A DNA stretch of 64,000 bases from Azorinus chamasolen (GCA_963576725.1 OY755240.1:14686378-14750377), one strand, 5' to 3'; shown: positions 52,910 to 62,566, counted from the stretch's first letter. Numbers and translations are program-made. Notes: generated from the sequence alone by a model not told the origin.

Positions 52910-53125
52910 GTAAAGGATACAACTTTGAAAAGCTTCCGGCCTCTGAGGTGGACACACTTGGTGTCCAGTATGACTATGGTAGTGTTATGCACTACTCCAA
53001 ATACGCCTTCTCCAAGAACGGCAACCCTACCATCATCCCTACACGACAGACCGACGCCGAACTGGGCCAGAGACAGGGGCTGAGCGACCGCGATGTCATT
53101 AGGATCCGAACCCTTTACAGATGTG
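52910..53125 (+). CDS. Astacin gene exon 8: Met-turn and end of catalytic domain
   Basis: Acceptor CTTCTGAACACAG, donor GTAAAG. Encodes GKGYNFEKLPASEVDTLGVQ, YDYGSVMHYSKYAFSKNG and on to IRTLYRCG. SVMHY supplies the Met-turn (Met 227) and the Tyr zinc ligand. LYxCG closes the domain with its last conserved Cys. The downstream frame continues into intron, so the donor at 53126 is needed. Phase 1 both sides. Confidence 0.95.
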
Positions 53126-53333
53126 GTAAAGTTTATTGGTGTTTCATGTTTGTATTGCACTTGGGTGAACGTTATTCTTAACCAAATAATGTGAACATAA
53201 ACGCCTTTGTATACATAGCAGACACATATTAGACAACCTCACAGGAGACGTTTGGTTAGGGTCTGGTCTGTTTGAATATGAGATATATTATATAGATGTA
53301 CGGCAATGTCCATAAAAGACCTTAGGAATATAT

Positions 53334-53475
53334 TAACCCATTTGTGTCCAGTGTCCCTTAAAAAGGACATAGGCAAACAGTGGGCTCATGAAGGATAACA
53401 TTATATAAAGTCAGCTAATGAACATTAATCATGTTATGCAATATTGACTAAATATTCATGATATTAAGGGTTAAA
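53334..53475. mobile_element. P8-like element, shortened
   Basis: TTAACCCATTTGTGTCCAGT, AAAAAGGACATAGGCAAACA, then TATTCATGATATTAAGGGTTAA. The core after AACAGTGGGC is lost. Confidence 0.6.
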
Positions 53476-53500
53476 GTATTTTACACAGTTACAGATAAAC

Positions 53501-53630
53501 GTGCGTACTCAAATACCAAAATCGTCATTTCTCAATCAGACCCTATGTTGTGACCACTCTTTAAAATCGTTTCGAAGTGCCGATTCTAAAGAGTGGTCAC
53601 AGCATAAGGTTTTGTGGAGAAAAATAGAAG
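53501..53630. repeat. S1 palindrome in intron 8
   Basis: GTGCGTACTCAAATACCAAA, TCATTTCTCAATCAGACCCT, ACCACTCTTTAAAATCG and complement, AAGGTTTTGTGGAGAAA. Confidence 0.8.
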
Positions 53631-53857
53631 TTATTATTGAAAATGTTTTACTGCATGTATCTTATTGACCTGAACACAATTTACCACATTATATTGTACT
53701 ATATGAAAGGAAAGTCGCGTGGTTGTATGAAAAGGAGTGTATTATATGTGATAGCAGAATCAGCTCTTCCTATATCCATGTGTATTGCTAGGACATAGGT
53801 ACTCGGCTTGCGTAGATTATCATGTGCAGCCCCAGACCCCCGCCCCTCAAACACACT

Positions 53858-54001
53858 CCGGAATTCCAGTAGAGAATAATTTAAATACTGTTAGGCAGAT
53901 GATTGCTTATTGCAGGGTGAACGTCATGCAGACTTTCATCCTGATTAAGCTGGCGCCTGTCTCTAAGACCGATATTTATACTAAGGTTAAGGGGGTTACT
54001 G
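53858..54001. mobile_element. T4 MITE fragment just before exon 9
   Basis: CCGGAATTCCAGTAGAGAAT, AGATGATTGCTTATTGCAGG, CGATATTTATACTAAGGTTA, AGGGGGTTACTG. It ends about 50 bp before the acceptor. Confidence 0.75.
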
Positions 54002-54052
54002 AACTTGCTATAAAAGTATAATTACACTAGTTGTGTTTTCGATTTACTCCAG

Positions 54053-54577
54053 ATTCATCAGCACAAACAACACAAGCTCCAACAAAGAAGCCAACGACCC
54101 CTAAGCCTATAAAAACAGATCCCCCGAAGACCAACCCACCACCAACCAATCCGCCACCAACACAACCACCTGCAACAAATCCGCCGATTACAAATCCTCC
54201 TAGAACCAACCCTCCCATAACAAATCCACCAGTTACCAAACCGCCGGCAACCAACCAACCGCAAACAAACCCACCGGTAACCAACCCACCGCAAACAAAC
54301 CCACCGGTCACCAATCAACCGCCAACCATTCCACCCGTAACAAACCCACCGAAGACAAATGCCCCTGTGACGGTTCCACCGGTGACGCAGCCGCCACAAA
54401 CTCAAAAACCCGTGACCAACCAACCGATCTACCAACCTAGCTGGACTATGTGGTCATCTTGGTCAGTGTGCAACTCGCAATGTCACCACTCCAGGTACAG
54501 GTTCTGTCTGAACTATGACTCCCGCTACTGTCCTGGTGTGGCCACTGAGGTCGCTGTCTGTCCGTTTCCATGTAAAC
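54053..54577 (+). CDS. Astacin gene exon 9: Thr/Pro linker and first TSP1 domain
   Basis: Acceptor CGATTTACTCCAG, donor GTAAGT (after TGTAAAC). The first ~130 residues repeat xTNPP/PPxT with a 5-residue (15-nt) rhythm, likely a stiff O-glycosylated spacer. Residues 403-447 are a short TSP1 domain: WTMWSSWSVC, CHHSRYRFC, VAVCPFPC. The WxxW motifs are possible C-mannosylation sites. Open antisense frames here are shadows of the repeat. Phase 1 both sides. Confidence 0.93.
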
Positions 54578-54620
54578 GTAAGTTCAGATAATAAAGAATT
54601 TGCAATCCCGAACCCCTTAT

Positions 54621-54868
54621 TTAACACATTCTCTGATCAATATTTATGTAAAAAAATAATGATGTCATGAATATTTATTAGATCTTTTTTTCTAATGTTA
54701 TTTTTTTCAATGAATTTGTTTCCTTTTACAAAACCTGTAAAATCAGATCTATATAAATCAAAAGCAAACAGAGAATACTCCGATCAGACGGCTCCTATAG
54801 GAGCTATCTGATCTGGGTCTACTCTGTTTGCAAATGCGTGAACATATATTTACATAAGGGAAAGGGTT
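54621..54868. mobile_element. P1a MITE in intron 9
   Basis: TTAACACATTCTCTGATCAA, AATAATGATGTCATGAATAT, core GCAAACAGAGAATACTCCGA with the exact tip CTCCTATAGGAG, end AAGGGAAAGGGTTA. Confidence 0.85.
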
Positions 54869-54874
54869 ACATTA

Positions 54875-55265
54875 ATTTAAATGACTATGAATAAGCTGAA
54901 TCTTTATAATGACTCACGAACAAAGAATGTAACCAACAGCAGAAACTGTAGAATACATTTTGTATTACAGTAAAACCTCTCTATAACGGCCACTAAATTG
55001 TGTAATTAGTTAGTATTTAGGGCAGGGGACTGCTTAAAGCAAGGTGAAAGTAAAACAGAACGCTCCTATAGGAGCGTTCTGTTTTACTTTCACCTTGCTT
55101 GAAGCAGCCACCTGCCTCTAGCACAAACTACTTGATGTAATTTAGTGGTCGTTGAAGAGAGGTTTTATTGTATTCCATAAGCAAATAGAGCACCTTCTGA
55201 TTAGACGTCTCTTACAGAGGCTGTTTTAGCTAGATCTACTCTGTTTGCAAAAACTCCAAACGTCG
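54875..55265. mobile_element. P1a MITE interrupted by T1
   Basis: Left part GACTATGAATAAGCTGAATC ... TAGAATACATTTTGTATTA; right part TTCCATAAGCAAATAGAGCA ... CTACTCTGTTTGCAAAAACT. T1 sits between with TA on both sides. Confidence 0.8.
54968..55170. mobile_element. T1 MITE nested in P1a
   Basis: CAGTAAAACCTCTCTATAAC to AAGAGAGGTTTTATTG; hairpin with the exact tip CTCCTATAGGAG. Flanked by TA. Confidence 0.9.
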
Positions 55266-55269
55266 TATA

Positions 55270-55755
55270 TAGTACAGAAATGGTGAAATGATATTGAAAC
55301 ATAATGCGTCTAAACAAAAAACTGTGAAGAACACAACAGCCAGAGTTCTATTAAACAGACGAAATCTATGATTTTGCAGGAATTAAAATTAGACTTGATT
55401 CTCCACAAACACCAATTCACGTTAACATCCAATTACAGAAAGAAGACAGATAAAGAGTATAAAAATCGTCCTAAGAGATGCTAGTTAAACTATTATATCA
55501 TTGTACTTTCGGAAGTGAGTCATGTATCAAGGTACGAATGACTAAATCGACACCATTGGTCACATTCGACTCTTTTTTCTCAATATTTGAGTTTCATCAG
55601 CCTATTTTTGATGAATGACACGAGGCAAGTTATTTTGAAGAAAGTGTTACTGAAATAGAAAATCTACATATAGATATAGACAGCTAGACGGACATAAACT
55701 AGCAAGAAAAGTTACAAACACACGTAAGAGAAGGTTAACAGATTGACAGAATGCC
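55270..55755. other. Intron 9, right part, nothing recognised
   Basis: AT-rich unique-looking sequence with no known element; it leads into the exon 10 acceptor. Confidence 0.5.
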
Positions 55756-55769
55756 ATTTGTGTTTATAG

Positions 55770-55865
55770 CGGCAGTTTCTTTGGGATGCTGGACCCAGGA
55801 CGCAAATAATCCATCAATACCCTCAGCAGAAGGAATGTCCCAGGACCTTATGATTCCATACAAAG
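55770..55865 (+). CDS. Astacin gene exon 10: first half of the LGCW module
   Basis: Acceptor TGTGTTTATAG, donor GTAACA. Encodes AVSLGCWTQDANNPSIPSAE, then GMSQDLMIPYKG. The pattern LGCWxxDxxxxxIPSxEG is, from memory, like a Cys module in many secreted proteins of molluscs and cnidarians; I do not give it a family name. Phase 1 both sides and fits exon 11 exactly. Confidence 0.8.
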
Positions 55866-55889
55866 GTAACATTTAAATCAACTCTTACA

Positions 55890-56050
55890 TGTATGCTGCC
55901 AAATGTTGTCGTCTGGAAACTTTGTAGTCTTCTACAATGCTCATTTCTGTGTTCCTTCAGTTTTGTTTCAAACAACAGTTACAGTTTGGATCCTGATTAG
56001 ATGTTGAGTTACTCGGCCCTCATCTGGATCCAAACTGGTTGCATACTCAA
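55890..56050. mobile_element. P2 MITE fragment in intron 10
   Basis: GCTGCCAAATGTTGTCGTCT, CAGTTACAGTTTGGATCCTG, CATCTGGATCCAAACTGGTT. The right end is replaced by the P10 element. Confidence 0.75.
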
Positions 56051-56263
56051 CTCTTTTGGCGCCAAATTTAAAAGTCTCGTCTTCAATAATAAGTTCATAT
56101 TAAATATAATTCTAAATTAAATAATAAAGGTATATTAGTAAAACATTTGTTTTTAATAACCTGTATGCTTGGGCTAAAATAAATACAGAAAACAGTGAAG
56201 TCCCAGGTCAGATGCCGCCTTTTCAATGGTGCCAACAGGCGACATTGGCGCCGAAAGAGTTAA
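56046..56263. mobile_element. P10 element
   Basis: Left ACTCTTTTGGCGCCAAATTT, right ACATTGGCGCCGAAAGAGTTAA. Core with CAGTGAAGTCCCAGGTCAGA, hairpin mostly lost. Terminus close to P2 (GGCAGCGAAAG) but distinct. A single copy in the window. Confidence 0.6.
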
Positions 56264-56411
56264 TCACAGACGTGAGTCCAGCACTTTCTAATCGCCTAAT
56301 ATAAATCATTCTCTCTTGAAACTATGGTGCCACACTAAAAACATTAAAAAATCAAGGAAACATTGTTACGTCGACTTTCACTTCTATCACCATGATTATG
56401 TTCAATTACAG

Positions 56412-56609
56412 ATAGGATCAGACCTTTCCGCGCATGCGCAGATTATGCAGCTGTCCGCGGCTACACGGCCTTCGCCCTGACTGACGGAGGCAAATGTCTG
56501 ACCGGCCCGGAGGCCCATAAAATATTCAGACAGGCCGGTCCCTCCAACATGTGTGGTTACAAGGGCACGGGATCTCCACAGTCGATGAACGTCTACTCAT
56601 TCGAAGCAG
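56412..56609 (+). CDS. Astacin gene exon 11: second half of the LGCW module
   Basis: Acceptor TTCAATTACAG, donor GTATAA. Encodes DRIRPFRACADYAAVRGYTA, FALTDGGKCLTGPEAHKIF, then MCGYKGTGSPQSMNVYSFEA. The C(A)xxAxxRGYxxFALxDGGxC stretch resembles the second part of the same module seen elsewhere. Three Cys here plus one in exon 10 could form two disulfides. Phase 1 both sides. Confidence 0.88.
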
Positions 56610-56675
56610 GTATAATCAAACCTTTCTAATACGACCGCCAAAAAAAGAGCAATAGGCCGATTTTTTTTTATCTCT

Positions 56676-57020
56676 CAACTCTTTCCCTTTTCAATATTCA
56701 TGAAGGAACTAGTGACGTTAAGCACATTTATTAGCTGAAGTTTTGTTTGTGATGGCATATATACACATGAATCTGTAAAGGCTCGAAAAAGCGTTTACAC
56801 GAAGGACAGTGTTTAAAGGCAGGTGGTAGTATAGCTTAATGCAGGGCGAAAGGGAAGGAGAGTGCATTACTTTCGATATGCATTAAGTAAAGACATACAT
56901 TTAACCCATTCCTTCATTTAAATGTGATTTCACGCATTTGTAAACATAGTAGACCCAGATCAGCCGGCTCCTATAGGATGCAAATGCGTGAAAATGCGTT
57001 TATATGAAGGAAGGCTTCTT
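56676..57020. mobile_element. P1 MITEs without full hairpins, with a T-type scrap
   Basis: P1 (56676-56815): CTTTCCCTTTTCAATATTCA, GTTTACACGAAGGACAG, no core. T scrap (56819-56900): GGTGGTAGTATAGCTTAATG. P1 (56901-57020): TTAACCCATTCCTTCATTTA, AACATAGTAGACCCAGATCA, then GGATGCAAATGCGTGAAAAT, with the right hairpin arm deleted. Confidence 0.7.
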
Positions 57021-57029
57021 GAAGAGATC

Positions 57030-57620
57030 GATTTAGATGGGTTGTGCTGTCTATTAGAATATGTAGATTGATGAGGTAATCTCATTGACAGAAAATGGTA
57101 TCTATATTCTTAATCATATAATTCCTCCCTTTTAACAATAAAAACCAAAAACAAACCTAGGTGTCATAAAGTATAATTCCCCTATTTTTAGCAACGAAAA
57201 CTAAATAAATCTTAGAGCCAAATTTTTATGTTTTAGTTATATCTTTCTAAACTGAAATCTTTTGAAAAAGATATATAATATTTTAGGTAGATGACTGCTT
57301 AATGTTTAGTGAACGTCATGCAGAAAACTCCAGAAATATAGGAGTTAGTTAAAATACATGTAGTTTAGTTTACGCATCTTGTCTGGTCCTCTGATAAAGA
57401 ATGTATGTCAAGTGACTCATTGTGCACTTTATATAACCCTATGCTATTTATTTAAGCCTCACGGCTAACCTATACACACCGGTTGCACATACGTATTCAG
57501 CCACTGAGTGCTGGGTTGACCGGCATGTCGGATTTAAACGCAGATTCCCGAGTGCATGGTACCCAGTGACCTGTAATTCGGATAGCTTTTTTTCGGGCAG
57601 ACTTTATTGAAATGTTTGTT
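57030..57620. other. Intron 11, right part, no clear element
   Basis: AT-rich; a weak T-type trace near 57285-57340 (GGTAGATGACTGCTTAATGT). The 57420-57560 part is GC-richer and unrecognised. Confidence 0.45.
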
Positions 57621-57635
57621 GCTTTTTGGTTTCAG

Positions 57636-57809
57636 ACATTGATGGTGAGTGGTCGTTATGGACGGGATGGAGCCACTGTACACGTTCGTGTGGCCTTGGC
57701 AGACAATACAGGTACAGACGATGTGACAACCCACCGCCTGTGGGTAAGGGCGCCACCTGTCCAGGGGACTCGGAGGAAGTTGTCGTCTGCAACCCAGCCG
57801 TCTGTGTTG
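57636..57809 (+). CDS. Astacin gene exon 12: second TSP1 domain
   Basis: Acceptor TTTTTGGTTTCAG, donor GTAAGG. Encodes DIDGEWSLWTGWSHCTRSCG, LGRQYRYRRCDNPPPVGKG and VVVCNPAVCVG: a full TSP1 repeat with WxxWxxC, RSCGxGxQxRxRxC and six Cys. Phase 1 both sides, as is usual for shuffled extracellular modules. Confidence 0.95.
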
Positions 57810-57847
57810 GTAAGGCATGTTTGCAAATTAGATCTTCTCACCGCCCA

Positions 57848-57962
57848 GGTCAAATCTTTGATCACATATGCAAATAGTAACTCCGCGTCTCATCAGAATC
57901 CAAATTGAAACAAAAAGAGAAATACATTTAAAAACGAAAACGTGGCGGTGAAATAGTTAAAA
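57848..57962. mobile_element. P2 fragment without hairpin centre
   Basis: TTTGATCACATATGCAAATA, ACTCCGCGTCTCATCAGAAT, then AAAACGTGGCGGTGAAATAG near TTAA. Confidence 0.55.
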
Positions 57963-58069
57963 ATAAATGAAACGTACTCAGTCCCACGTATGTATGTCTC
58001 CTGTCATTGTTGATCCTGTTGATCCCTTGAAGGTCCAGTTTAGAAGGGTTGTACCGTATGTTTACTGTT

Positions 58070-58418
58070 CAGTGCTCCCTCCCTACAACGGCCCTCTCAA
58101 TAACGAGTCCATCCTTACAACAACGCCAACAACAAGGCTCCAGACACAACTTTATTCCATCGTATTTCCTTTATGCCTCCATCAAACCCTATGTTGTGAC
58201 CACTCTTTAGAATCGTCACTTTGTGACGATTTTAAAGAGTGGTCACAACATAGGGTTTGATTGAGGCATAACGGTTTTAGTTCTCGAAATACGCCTTATC
58301 TGGGGATCTGCAAACAATCTAATTATGTTTGATTTTCCCTCCCTATAACAACTCCCTCTGAATAACACATACAATATTCGTATCCCAAAGGGTGTCGTTG
58401 TAGAGAGAGGGGCACTGT
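58070..58418. mobile_element. T6 MITE interrupted by S1
   Basis: CAGTGCTCCCTCCCTACAAC to GAGAGAGGGGCACTG plus TA; inner CTCAATAACGAG / CTGAATAACAC. S1 (about 58165-58290) sits in the middle: GCCTCCATCAAACCCTATGT with a near-perfect complement. Confidence 0.8.
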
Positions 58419-58499
58419 AGCTACAATTTAAAACCTGCCAAACAGGTGGCTAGCTTAACGAAGGCGACAGTTATGCAGAAAACGCTTCTTGTTTACATG

Positions 58500-58746
58500 T
58501 AACCCTTTCCCTTATGTAAGCGCATTTTCATGCATCTGTAAACAGAGTAGACCCAGATCAGACGGTTCCTATAGGAGAAGTCTGATCAGGGTCTGCTCTG
58601 TTTGCTTATGGTGTAATATAGATATGATTCTACAGTTTCTGCCTCAGCCAAAATGTCCTATATACATATGCCATTATAAAAACATATTATTAATTTTCAT
58701 GACGTCATTATTTCATTGCATGAATAAACAACAGGGAAAGGGTTAA
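58500..58746. mobile_element. P1a MITE in intron 12
   Basis: GTAACCCTTTCCCTTATGTA, AACAGAGTAGACCCAGATCA, GCCTCAGCCAAAATGTCCTA, TTTTCATGACGTCATTATTT, end GGGAAAGGGTTAA. Confidence 0.88.
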
Positions 58747-58760
58747 GATGCCGTACACCT

Positions 58761-58913
58761 TACCCATTCCCTCATAGGCTATTTTTAGATCCAACCACTC
58801 TGAATAAATCTACCGAAAAGGAGCATTTATCAGAGAAAATGAACAATTTAGAATTATGTAGTATTGATTTCAATAGGTGACTTTTACAGAGGCGTAGAAA
58901 GGCGTAGGGTTAA
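58761..58913. mobile_element. P3 MITE without hairpin
   Basis: TTACCCATTCCCTCATAGGC, CTACCGAAAAGGAGCATTTA, then GTAGTATTGATTTCAATAGG where the palindrome should be, and end GGCGTAGGGTTAA. Confidence 0.8.
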
Positions 58914-59051
58914 GCTGCCAGACACCTTAAAGACCGACACTGATACGTATTGGAGTGTTTGATATGATTTCAACAATATTTTATTCAATGAAGAAAAGGA
59001 TTGGACAACAGGCGATAGTTAACAAGAATGAATGGCGTGTTTTCTTTATAG

Positions 59052-59245
59052 CTCCAGTTACATGCGGCAACCGTTTCCACGTGGGTTCACCTGGATCCAG
59101 CGGTCTTATCTGGGTTAGAGACTACGACAACTTCATGGAGTGCGAGTACCAGGTAGCCACGTCAGACCCCCTTGCCACCATCTCTGTGCTGATACATCAG
59201 ATGGACGTGGAGTATAGTAGGGGATGTATATACGATAGCATAACA
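59052..59245 (+). CDS. Astacin gene exon 13: first half of CUB
   Basis: Acceptor TGTTTTCTTTATAG, donor GTAAGT. Encodes APVTCGNRFHVGSPGSSGLI, WVRDYDNFMECEYQVATSD and CIYDSIT. Carries CUB cysteines 1-3; the CxYDxxT end continues in exon 14 as LYDG, the classic CUB strand. Phase 1 in, phase 0 out. Confidence 0.94.
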
Positions 59246-59366
59246 GTAAGTCATATTGCAATGATTTGTTGTACCAGTATCATGCACATACTGAATACAG
59301 TTAAACATCTCTATAACAACTACTTAGATGGAGGTCTGTTTCTGTTTTTGTAACACATGTGGTAGC

Positions 59367-59580
59367 TTAACCCATTACCTCATAGGCTATTTTTAGATCC
59401 AACCTCTTTGAATAAGTCTACCGAAAAGGAGCATGTACTAGGGAAAATGAAACTTTTAGAATTGTGTAGTTAGAAACCATTGTGATAAATAGAGCATTTT
59501 CTCCTATAGGAGCAAATGCGCTATTTATCACAATGGTTTTACAAAGCGTCAAAAGTCGTCAATATGAGGGAATGGGTTAA
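59367..59580. mobile_element. P3 MITE nested in the T element
   Basis: Flanked by TTAA. TTAACCCATTACCTCATAGG to GAGGGAATGGGTTAA; hairpin AAATAGAGCATTTTCTCCTA with the exact tip CTCCTATAGGAG. Confidence 0.9.
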
Positions 59581-59644
59581 CGTAGGACGAAAGTAGTTCG
59601 AAAAGCTCATATTGGACTTTCCTCATTAATTAAGTAACCACGTG

Positions 59645-59815
59645 TCACTTTTTGAAACCATTTTCATAAATAGAACATTTGCTCCATAGCAATGCTCTGT
59701 TTATAACAATGGTTTTAAAACTACACACTTCTAACAATTACCTTTTTTCAGTAAATGCTCCTTTTCGGTAGATGCATTCAAAGCGGTTGCTCTAAAAATA
59801 ACCTTCGTATTCATT
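59645..59815. mobile_element. Second P3, decayed
   Basis: TTTTTGAAACCATTTTCATA, AATAGAACATTTGCTCCATA (short hairpin), AAATGCTCCTTTTCGGTAGA. Both termini lost. Confidence 0.7.
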
Positions 59816-59950
59816 AAAGTGGTAGAGAGTGGTACAGAGACTTTACTGTACGTCACTGTCTGCAAAAATGACGTCTGCTTCAAATACCATTGATCCATTT
59901 TCTGTCGTTTTTGTTTCCAAAGACCCGATCAGAAGGTCAAACTAACGTAC

Positions 59951-60262
59951 TGTTTTAGCTTTATGACGACCCAGCTATAGTTCGGACAGCTTTAAAATGA
60001 CTCTAACTTACTCCATTGCAGCTTTATGATGGTCTCAGTTCTATGTCTAACAGTTGTGTCCCTTTTATACGTTGGACGTCGCGAAATGACTGAAATACTG
60101 TAAAAGCGAAACACCGTGTTAGTTATAAGGCATCTGTAGGTCGAACCTCTGTTAAATGCTTCCTATGCAATTCATTTCACGGCGGCCCTATCTGTAGGCC
60201 AAAGTTTTACCAAGGGACTCCAATGCACGCTGTTTTAGCTTTATGGCGGTCCCATTTTTAGG
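59951..60262 (+). pseudogene. Row of decayed partial copies of CUB exon 14
   Basis: Three copies of the acceptor plus exon start: TGTTTTAG/CTTTATGACGACCCAGC at 59959 (stop TGA after 13 codons), CATTGCAG/CTTTATGATGGTCTCAG at 60022, and TGTTTTAG/CTTTATGGCGGTCCCAT at 60239 (early TGA). A possible fourth trace is CACGGCGGCCCTATCTGTAG near 60180. All match the real exon at 60292 (CTTTATGACGGACCCAGCTA). A SINE-tail-like phrase (GCGAAATGACTGAAATACTG, about 60080) lies between them. Confidence 0.65.
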
Positions 60263-60291
60263 TGATATGACGTCTTTGTACCTTGTTTCAG

Positions 60292-60460
60292 CTTTATGAC
60301 GGACCCAGCTATAAATCGCCTATGGTGGGCACGTATTGTGGCAACCAGGCACCCGGCAGGTTCGAGTCTTCCGCCAACAGACTGTATATCAAGTTTGAAA
60401 GTGATGAAACCAACACGGGACACGGGTTTACCATCTTTTATACTATCAACAGTCGATCAA
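60292..60460 (+). CDS. Astacin gene exon 14: second half of CUB
   Basis: Acceptor CCTTGTTTCAG, donor GTAAGT. Encodes LYDGPSYKSPMVGTYCGNQA, PGRFESSANRLYIKFESDET and HGFTIFYTINSRSS. Contains CUB cysteine 4 (YCG) and the last strands (LYIKFxSD...GFxIxY). Phase 0 in, phase 1 out. The acceptor competes in sequence with similar decayed copies 50-330 bp upstream. Confidence 0.95.
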
Positions 60461-60464
60461 GTAA

Positions 60465-61060
60465 GTTGAAAATAAATCTACTTTTCATTCTTGGAAAGGT
60501 TACCTTAAGACATAATTAAGTTTGGAAACATTTGCCTGTTGATTAAGGCTTTATCTCATAATTAGTCATGTAAGAAACATAGACAAAATAACTGAAATTA
60601 TATAATTATGGACCATGGCAGAAACTGAAGAATCATATCTATACGTTGGTATTATGTCATATGCAAACAAAATACCCGGTAAACCCTGGTTATACGTCTA
60701 CTGCTTTAACAAAGCTGTTGAAATCGCTATGTTTAAGGTATATGGTTAATACACGACCAATGCAGACCATGGTTAGATCTGATTTTACATGGAATTCCCA
60801 TGTAGAGTTTCCGCGTTACCATGCCAGTAATAATGTTTAACCCTTATCCGGCTATATGCGACCTGACTTGCATCTGCAAACAACATCGATCCAGTTAGGA
60901 CATTTTAGGTCAATGACTGAGGTTCGTCAGTATCCAAACGGTTTGACACTCAGACAGTTATGAAATCATGGAAGAATGTGTACTTTTAGAATGTTACTTA
61001 CAGTTTTGAGTGTAGTACTTTAGATATGGCCCCACCAACAATATTTCAGTAACACAGTGT
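60465..61060. other. Intron 14, left part: P1/P2 traces only
   Basis: P1-like phrases (GGACCATGGCAGAAACTGAA, ATGTCATATGCAAACAAAAT) around 60600-60680. A P2-like decayed core (GCAAACAACATCGATCCAGT ... CAAACGGTTTGACACTC) at about 60880-60955, after TTAACCCTTATCCGGC. Confidence 0.5.
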
Positions 61061-61079
61061 CGACCTGAAGCAAATATAG

Positions 61080-61760
61080 CATTGCGATGCATTGTGATTG
61101 TACACCGTAGACACATAGCATGAAACAATACCCTGTCACTTTATCCTTTTACCTACCTTAACAATTAGTCTTGGCACTACCACTTACTGTGATATCACGA
61201 CATAGCATGGTACGACGCCCTGTCACATTATCCTTATGCTTAGTTGAACAGTACTATCACTACCATATAGTGTGATAGTACGCCGTATACACATAGCATG
61301 ATACAGCAACCTGTCAGATTATTCTTACATCTGACTGAAAAGACATGTTGATACAATGCATTATGAAAAGCACGCCATAGACACATAGTACATAGCCACG
61401 TGCATAATACGACACCATGCCACATTACCCGTACACATAGTTGAATAGTCATATCGCTACCATACATTGCGATAGCACGCTGTAGACACGCTATCCCATT
61501 ATCCTTACATCTATCTGAACAGTCATACCGCTACCAAATATTGCAAAAGCACTCTCTTTACACACCATGTCACATTTCTCTTGCACACGACTAAACAGTC
61601 TTGGTGCTACCATATATTGTAATCTTACACCAAGATAAATAATACTATCGTAGTCATATACATGTATAATGACAGCACGCCATAGAGACAACTCATGATA
61701 CCACACATGGTCACATTATAATTTCGCCTAACAGAACAGTCCTGGTGCCACTATATAGAG
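61080..61760. repeat. Degenerate tandem repeat, roughly 95 bp per unit
   Basis: About seven decayed units with ACACATAGCATGATACxxCxC, CTGTCACATTATCCTTAC, TGAACAGTCxTxxCxCTACC and ATATTGxGATAGCACGC. Units vary in length. Confidence 0.8.
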
Positions 61761-62230
61761 TAAAACCTCGGTTATTCGAACACTGACATACGCAGCATGA
61801 TCGATCTTTAAGACATGTTGCGCAGCTATATTGCAGGGTGAAAGTCAAACAGAAAGCTCCTCTGGAAGTTTTCTGCATAGCTTCCATCCTGCATTAACCT
61901 ATCGCATGTCTAAAAGTATCTTAACCCTTCTATCGCTGAATTTTAAAATACATTTCTCCTTCTTTACCAATGCCCTGTTTAAAATACATTTCTCCTTCTT
62001 TACCCATGCCCTCGTATAATAACATATATATTCACTGTGTACAAGTATTTCGCTGTGTAATCACGGCTGTGGAGTGCACTGGTTGCACAATCAACTTGTA
62101 AATAGTGTAGACCCTGATGAGACAGCTCCTGCAGGAGCTGTCTCATCTGGGTCTTCACTATTTACAGGTAGGTATATTGACGTGAATAGCAAGCGAAGGG
62201 TTAATATTTCGAGTTATCGAGGTTTTACCG
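61758..62230. mobile_element. T7 element interrupted by P4
   Basis: Left GAGTAAAACCTCGGTTATTC, T-type hairpin ATTGCAGGGTGAAAGTCAAA with AGCTCCTCTGGAAG, right ATTTCGAGTTATCGAGGTTT then TACCGTA. P4 splits it at TTAA. Confidence 0.7.
61921..62204. mobile_element. P4 MITE nested in T7, with internal duplication
   Basis: Flanked by TTAA. TTAACCCTTCTATCGCTGAA to AGCAAGCGAAGGGTTAA; core GTAAATAGTGTAGACCCTGA, tip GCTCCTGCAGGAGC. TTTAAAATACATTTCTCCTT with CTTTACC occurs twice in tandem (about 61943-62010), making it 284 bp rather than about 250. Confidence 0.9.
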
Positions 62231-62359
62231 TATTGTGCTAGCGCGCTTTAGAAGCTCATCCTGTATGGGTACTGTACACTGAACATTTTGTAGAACTAAG
62301 AATAAAAAGAGGTTTCTTCTATACCTGAATACTGTTACAATGTCACTGTGACCAAGGGA

Positions 62360-62490
62360 AGGCTTGGCCATAGCAGAATATGTAGAATTAGACCAGATTC
62401 TACAATATGTCATAAACACAGCAGATCTTAATCAGACAGCCCCTGTATGATCATTCTGGCTCGAGTTTACTATATAAATGCGTACTAATA
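62360..62490. mobile_element. P1 fragment before exon 15
   Basis: TAGCAGAATATGTAGAATTA, AACACAGCAGATCTTAATCA, AGACAGCCCCTGTATGATCA. Decayed; ends about 75 bp before the exon. Confidence 0.5.
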
Positions 62491-62566
62491 CGTCTCTGTT
62501 ATGTGACCCAATATGATAGAACATGGCCTTTTAAGTTACCAATCCACATACATTTCCCTCCCACAG

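Larger units (their letters stand above)
59298..59848. mobile_element. T-type element hosting two P3 copies
   Basis: CAGTTAAACATCTCTATAAC left end, ACATGTGGTAGC before and CGTAGGACGAAAGTAG after the first P3, right end AGAGACTTTACTG. A second, decayed P3 fills 59645-59815. Confidence 0.7.

Noticed and set aside
54027..54435. Antisense ORFs (Gly/Val-rich and Arg/Trp-rich) opposite exon 9
   Set aside because: Shadows of the Thr/Pro repeat; the + strand has splice sites, phase and a TSP1 domain.
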